From Isoetes taiwanensis (taxonomy: Eukaryota > Streptophyta > Lycopodiopsida > Isoetales > Isoetaceae), in contig JAJEKV010000014.1 in the NCBI GenBank assembly GCA_021234155.1, positions 4,979,563 to 5,043,562 on the forward strand: a stretch of DNA of 64,000 bases, in the 5' to 3' direction. The notes beneath the pieces were generated by a model. The model saw only the letters and a program-made list of their open reading frames with translations, was not told where the DNA came from and did not search any database. Both the position numbers and the translations under genes were made by a program. Shown piece after piece: positions 59,440 through 64,000 of the stretch. The stretch's first letter is position 1. Every line of letters begins with the position of its first letter.

Positions 59440-60954
59440 TGTGACATGAGAGTTTCCCTACACAGGGCATCAGCCTCAAAATTCTTTTCTCTTGGGATAT
59501 GAGTGATCCTCCATGAAGCAAAACTTGAGAGCACTCCCATTGCCTGGTTCTTCAAAAGCTCCATATCTGCATTTTTTGTTTGATAATCTCCTGAAACTTG
59601 TCTGCAAATTAATTGTGAATCACCATAAATATGGATATTGGCAATATCCATAGCTTTGGCTTCTTGAAGACCTGCAATCAAAGCTTTATATTCTGCCACA
59701 TTAGAAGTGACTTGAGGAAAAATTCTCCCTACCTTAGCTAAGAGTTTGTGAGAAGAATCTTTCAAAATAGCAGCAGATGATGCAACATTTAGTTTTTTAG
59801 AGATACCTCCATCAAACCATAGAAAACACATTGGTCCTTGTTTCTTTGGGAAGTGCACACTCCATAATAAGGGGAACCATTTCATATTTTCTTGGTTTGG
59901 TGTTTTTAACTGTAAGACCCCAAAGGCTCCTCAATTAGCATTTCTTTAATAAAGTTTACCTCTTCTTTGGAGTCATAGGAGCCTTCTTGGTTTGTAAATA
60001 GTAGCAGTTTGGGAGCCATTGGAGATGGTACATCTCCCTTGAGACCAGGGCTGGCCTAGCATCCACCCGTAGCTAGCCATCTCCTCCCTAAAAGTAGGTC
60101 ATAGATATCAGATTCATCTCCTATTTCTTCAAAAGCCACCACAATAAAGTTAGCATTTCTGATTATGCCTTACGTATTAACGGGCACTTTAGTCACCACA
60201 CCAATAGGAGTAATTTTAGCATTATAAAAGATCTTAGTAATATGGAAGCTCTCTTGTCCACCTCGAAACCACACTTCTTCATAATGTGATATGGCATGAT
60301 GTTTGGGGGAGACCCCCATCAAGTAATACATTGGAAAAGGTAAAACCTCCTAGAAGCGGTTGAACATGTAAATGCTCGGGGGTCTTCTTCATTACATGCT
60401 AGAATAAGATCGGTGGCATCAGTGAAGTTTATACAAGCATTTAATTGTTCACCACTAGTTTGCTAAAGCACTCTTTTTCTGTAGCTAGGTGCAATCTTTA
60501 ACAATGTGAAAAGATCCACACTCACCTTAGAGTTTTTTGAGCAAGATATCCACTTCATCAAGGTCTTGGTCTTTCTTACCAAATTTTTCTTTGTGGAGGT
60601 GGAGCTATCACTTGGCTTGAGTATTTCCATTGTAGGTGAGGGAGACCTAGTTGTGGGATGCCTACTCGATTCACATGTGTATTGACTTCATTCATTCTTA
60701 CGGTTTGCACTACCATAACTTCTTTCAGCTTGGGAGCTTAGAGTGCTGAATAAACCTTATTGAAGTACTTGGCTCGATTAAATCTCCACGCAAGGTTTAG
60801 GTTCTGACCTTTTTTCTTGTTCCTGCTTAGCAAAGTATTCTTTAACAGCACATTTAACATCAGTATGACCAACTTCTTTGCAGAAAGAACAAACAGGACA
60901 TTCTTTTCCAAAGTGACACTTGCCAATAGCAAATTGGCAAGAAATTTCTTGACC
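59440..60954 (-). pseudogene. gypsy gag-protease-RNase H, left arm
   Basis: Reads outward on the minus strand. It has a zinc knuckle CSFCKEVGHTDVKC (C-x2-C-x4-H-x4-C, near 60870), then a broken retropepsin-like region, then an RNase H frame (59885 to 59440). The RNase H keeps the expected acidic residues: WFDGGISKKL (Asp), NVAEYKALIAGL (Glu), IHIYGDSQLICRQ (Asp) and PREKNFEADAL (Asp). The frame runs across the arm border into the neighbouring mosaic block and ends with GSLDVILGLRLH, which is not part of the element. Translated text is nearly identical to the right arm. Confidence 0.8.
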
Positions 60955-60986
60955 GGTTCTTGACCAAGAAATTTACGGACAATTCT

Positions 60987-61852
60987 GGTCAAGAAATTTC
61001 TTGCCAATTTGCTGTTGGCAAGTGTCACTTTGGAAAAAGAATGTCCCGTTTTGTTCTTTCTCAAGAAAAGAAGTTGGTCATACTGATGTTAAATGTGCTG
61101 TTAAAGAATACTTTGCTAAGCAGAACAAGAAAAAGGTCGAACCTAAACCTTCTCGTGAGATTTATTCGAACCAAGTACTTCAATAAGGTTTATTCAAAGG
61201 AAGACAAGAAGTTATGGTAGTGCAAACCAGTAAGAATGAATGAAGTCAATACACATGTCAATCGAAGTAGGCATCCCACAACTAGGTCTCCCTCACCTAC
61301 AATGGAAATACCTGCCAAGTGATAGCTCCACCTCCACAAAGAAAAAATTTGGTAAGAAAGACCAAGACCTTGATGAAGTGGATATCTTGCTTTAAAAACT
61401 CTAAGGTGAGTGTGGATCTTTTCACATTGTTAAAGATTGCACCTAGCTACGAGAAAAGAGTGCTTTAGCAAACTAGTGGTGAACAATTAAATGCTTGTAT
61501 AAACTTCAATGATGCCAATTGATCTTATTCTAGCACGTAATGAAGAAGACCCCCGAGCATTTACATGTTCAACCGCTTCTAGGAGGTTTTACCTTTTCCA
61601 ATGTATTACTTGATGGGGGTCTCCCCTAAACATCATGCCATATCACATTATGAAGAAGTGTGGTTTCGAGGTGGGACAAGAGAGCTTCCATATTACTAAG
61701 ATCTTTTATAATGCTAAAATTACTCCTATTGGTGTGGTGACTAAAGTGCCTGTTAATACGTAAGGCATAACCAGAGTCGCTAACTTTATTGTGGTGGCTT
61801 TTTGAAGAAATAGGAGATGAATCTGATATCTATGACCTACTTTTAGGAGGAG
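60987..61852 (+). pseudogene. gag zinc-knuckle and retropepsin remnants, right arm
   Basis: Plus-strand counterpart of the left arm. The zinc-knuckle region reads CSFSRKEVGHTDVKC, so the second Cys is lost through a small insertion. Retropepsin-like text follows: NVLLDGGSP.TSCHIT in the position of the D-G catalytic loop near 61605, YNAKITPIGVVTKVPVNT near 61720 and DESDIYDLLLGGDG near 61840. Frameshifts and stops break the frame before 61853. Confidence 0.6.
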
Positions 61853-63037
61853 ATGGCTAGCTATCAGTGGATGCTAGGCCACCGGTGTCAAGGGAGATGT
61901 ACCATCTCCAATGGCTCCCAAACTGCTACTATTTACAACCAAGAAGGCTCCTATGACTCCAAAGAAGAGGTAAACTTTATTAAAGAAATGCTAATTGAGG
62001 AGCCTTTGGGGTCTTACAGGTTAAAAAATACCAAACCAAGAGAATATGAAATGGTTCCCCTTATTATGGAGTGTGCACTTCCCAGCAAACAAGGACCAAC
62101 AGGTTTTCTATGGTTTGATGGAGGTATCTCTAAAAAACTAAATGTTGCATCATCTGCTGCTATTTTGAAAGATTCTTCTCACAAACTCTTAGCTAAGGTA
62201 GGGAGAATTTTTCCTCAAGTCACTTCTAATGTGGCAGAATATAAAGCTTTGATTGCAGGTCTTCAAGAAGCCAAAGCTATGGATATTGCCAATATCCATA
62301 TTTATGGTGATTCACAATTAATTTGCAGACAAGTTTCAGAAGATTATCAAACAAAAAATGCAGATATGGAGCTTTTGAAGAACCAGGCAATGGGAGTGCT
62401 CTCAAGTTTTGCTTCATGGAGGATCACTCATATCCCAAGAGAAAAGAATTTTGAGGCTGATGCCCTGTGTAGGGAAACTCTCATGTCACATTTGACTGAG
62501 GGAGCTATTCCTGAAGATGACCTTGATGACAATGAAGTAAAAGCACTCTGTCCTATTTTGACCATTGATGCATCAGAAAAGAAGGAGACTGAAGAGATTG
62601 TGATCACAAAAAATGGTACACCTAGAACTCTGTTTGTTGGAGATTTGATTGAATATCAAAACAGGGAGAGCATACAAATGTTTTTTGAAGAAAGAAAAGA
62701 TGTATTTGCTTGGGACTATTCAGAACTATCAGGTATCAAAACTGAGGTATGCCAATTTGAAATTAAAATCAAGGAAGGTTGTAAACCTGTTTTTCAAAAA
62801 TTAAGGAGGATTAATGCTTCCCTTATGGGGCTAATAAAGGATGAATTGAACAAGATGTTAGATGCAGGTGTGATTATTGAAATCATTAATCCAGAATGGG
62901 TATCTTGCATTGTTCCTGTAGAGAAGAAAAGTGGTGCTTTAAGAATTTGCATTGATTATCGAGATCTCAACCAGGGTAAAAATTATGAACATCCGTTATT
63001 TTTTAAGTTATTAACCATGGGCGATTTTTTAGTATAA
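61853..63037 (+). pseudogene. gypsy pol fragment: RNase H followed by truncated reverse transcriptase
   Basis: A single 394-residue open frame. Residues about 85-205 form an RNase H domain with all four acidic positions (FDGGIS, AEYKALIAGL, IYGDSQLI, KNFEADAL). The AEYKALIAGL signature is of the archaeal/bacterial-like type that some plant retrotransposons carry as a second RNase H. After an acidic linker, an RT N-terminus begins near residue 280: KDVFAWDYSELSGI, LRRINASLMGLIKDELNKML, GVIIEIINPEWVSCIVPVEK and LRICIDYRDLNQ. The sequence then departs from RT and stops; finger, palm YxDD and thumb are absent. The Met at 61853 is not the natural start, since protease text precedes it. Confidence 0.8.
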
Positions 63038-63246
63038 TTTTATTATTATTAATTAATATTTGGGCGATATTCTTTTTATGATAATTTTATATTTATTTTG
63101 ATGGGCTATTTAATTTTCATAATATTTATTTTCTTCTGTTTTCCTACGACTCCAATACGCAAATATAAGGTATTGATGTAACCATTTAAAATAACAAATT
63201 GTCGTTTCTCACACCATTTAAATGTTAATTGTCATTACCAAAACTT
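63038..63246. other. AT-rich spacer
   Basis: No coding or repeat signal recognised. This marks the break where RT sequence ends. Confidence 0.5.
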
Positions 63247-63755
63247 AATTTATATTCATACCAAATGCAATATACAGTTTACTTCGTTGTAGTTGCCAAA
63301 AATTGGCATTACATGGAACATCACCCTCCATGTCATCACCCGCCATGTCTTCCACATCAACCATTTTCTCTGATGATGTACTAATTGTTGTTGTGCCTTT
63401 TGGATAAACATTTGATACACTTCTCTTTGTGCATGCAGATTTCCATAGTTCAAATGCCCTATCATAGGGAAAGGTATCATCTAAGTAGCTAGTCTTACAC
63501 AACTTTATTGTTGTATCTAAATTCTCATCTAATCATTTGCTTTAAATTTGTTCTTGACAAAGGTCATTGTACTAAATGTCCGTTCATCCTCAATAGAGCC
63601 TAATATCATAGTCAAACACAAATTAGCCAACTTAAAATACTCGCCCATAGACTCTTTCAAGTATGTACTCTCTTCCAAACAACACAATCTAGTTACAGCA
63701 CCAAATTCTGTAGGTTGGGCAATATCTTGAATTGTAAGGCCATTGTATTGCCAAA
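63247..63755 (-). pseudogene. hAT transposase C-terminal (dimerisation) fragment
   Basis: The minus strand reads QPTEFGAVTRLCCLEESTYL, then YFKLANLCLTMILGSIEDER and TFSTMTFVKNKFKAND, then after a +1 frameshift LDENLDTTIKLCKTSYLDD and FPYDRAFELWKSACTKRSVS. The SIEDERTFSTM block followed by NRL..L and FPYDRAFELW matches the plant hAT/zinc-finger-protein-862-like transposase tail. The frameshift near 63540 makes it inactive. The upstream half would lie beyond 64000. Confidence 0.75.
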
Positions 63756-63868
63756 TGTGCCTGATTGTAGATATAAGGCATTAGCATCATCCAAAATCAT
63801 TTAAACATCATGAACGGTGCTACAACAAGCTCGGTGCTCTAATTCTGCTATGAAAAATTTGCTTCCAG

Positions 63869-63971
63869 ATCTCTATTTCCTGCAACAAAATCGGCCCACA
63901 TTCAGGAGACCTAACTCAGATATCGATTCCCTGCAACAAAATCGGCCTATCTTCAGAAGACCTAACTCAGA
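63869..63971. repeat. two-copy direct repeat of 51-52 bp
   Basis: CCTGCAACAAAATCGGCC followed by ATTCAGGAGACCTAACTCAG-like text occurs twice in tandem. Confidence 0.8.
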
Positions 63972-64000
63972 AGTAATTGTGCCACGAAAATACCTGATTC

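Larger units (their letters stand above)
59440..62490. repeat. 1.5-kb inverted repeat (gypsy segment head to head)
   Basis: The left arm 59440-60954 and right arm 60987-62490 are near-perfect reverse complements with a spacer of about 32 bp. Outer borders read TGTGACATGAGAG / CTCTCATGTCACA. Inner borders read GCAAGAAATTTCTTGACC / GGTCAAGAAATTTCTTGCC. Small indels exist (for example in the zinc-knuckle region), so the arms have diverged slightly. Confidence 0.95.

Overview
The window looks like nuclear DNA of a land plant. The one intact-looking host gene is a spliced plant-type receptor-like kinase, and nearly everything else belongs to plant mobile-element families: Ty3/gypsy LTR elements, L1-type LINEs, CACTA, Helitron, hAT and foldback elements. 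Introns are short (76-543 bp), with GT-AG borders that can be read by eye. The lineage within land plants cannot be fixed from the sequence alone.

Layout. 1-1053: five-copy 206-bp tandem repeat. 1388-6400, minus strand: degraded multi-exon gene remnants (a Ulp1-like protease domain, an FCP1/NIF-like phosphatase domain, a coiled coil), with a cluster of three large hairpins at 3699-4218 and a CACCACATGTGG-type array at 5080-5640. 7622-10016, minus: degraded LINE. 12820-20000: a short tandem-repeat array split by one LTR retrotransposon (13024-19658), whose left LTR is itself split by a 1,645-bp solo LTR with a 5-bp target-site duplication. 21905-23295: LINE 3' end with an ATTCT tail, followed by ATT and pyrimidine tracts. 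23.8-28.2 kb: weak coding remnants. 28.4-31.3 kb: two inverted copies of the same LTR family around another LINE fragment. 33.6-38 kb: decayed minus-strand gypsy element with recognisable primer-binding site, RNase H, integrase and polypurine tract. 39.2-39.9 kb: retrotransposed fragment with poly(A). 40.29-40.65 kb: foldback element. 41042-43541, minus: the receptor-like kinase. 44.26-44.8 kb: 5' LINE fragment. 45.17-45.83 kb: tandem tRNA-like promoter modules fused to the tail of a Helitron Rep pseudogene (to 48151). 48493 to about 55940: a CACTA-like element with a spliced transposon gene, a captured degraded pseudokinase, tRNA-like tandem modules and an 800-bp purine strand. 56.0-59.43 kb: mosaic of repeated GC-rich blocks. 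59440-62490: a 1.5-kb inverted repeat of a gypsy gag-protease-RNase H segment, continuing on the right into a reverse transcriptase start. 63.2-63.76 kb, minus: hAT transposase tail.

The genes do not form a pathway. The kinase gene is the only plausible functional host locus; the rest records successive and nested insertion. The most unusual structures are the inverted repeat with RNase H placed before reverse transcriptase, the CACTA-like element with a captured pseudokinase, and the tandem tRNA-like modules.
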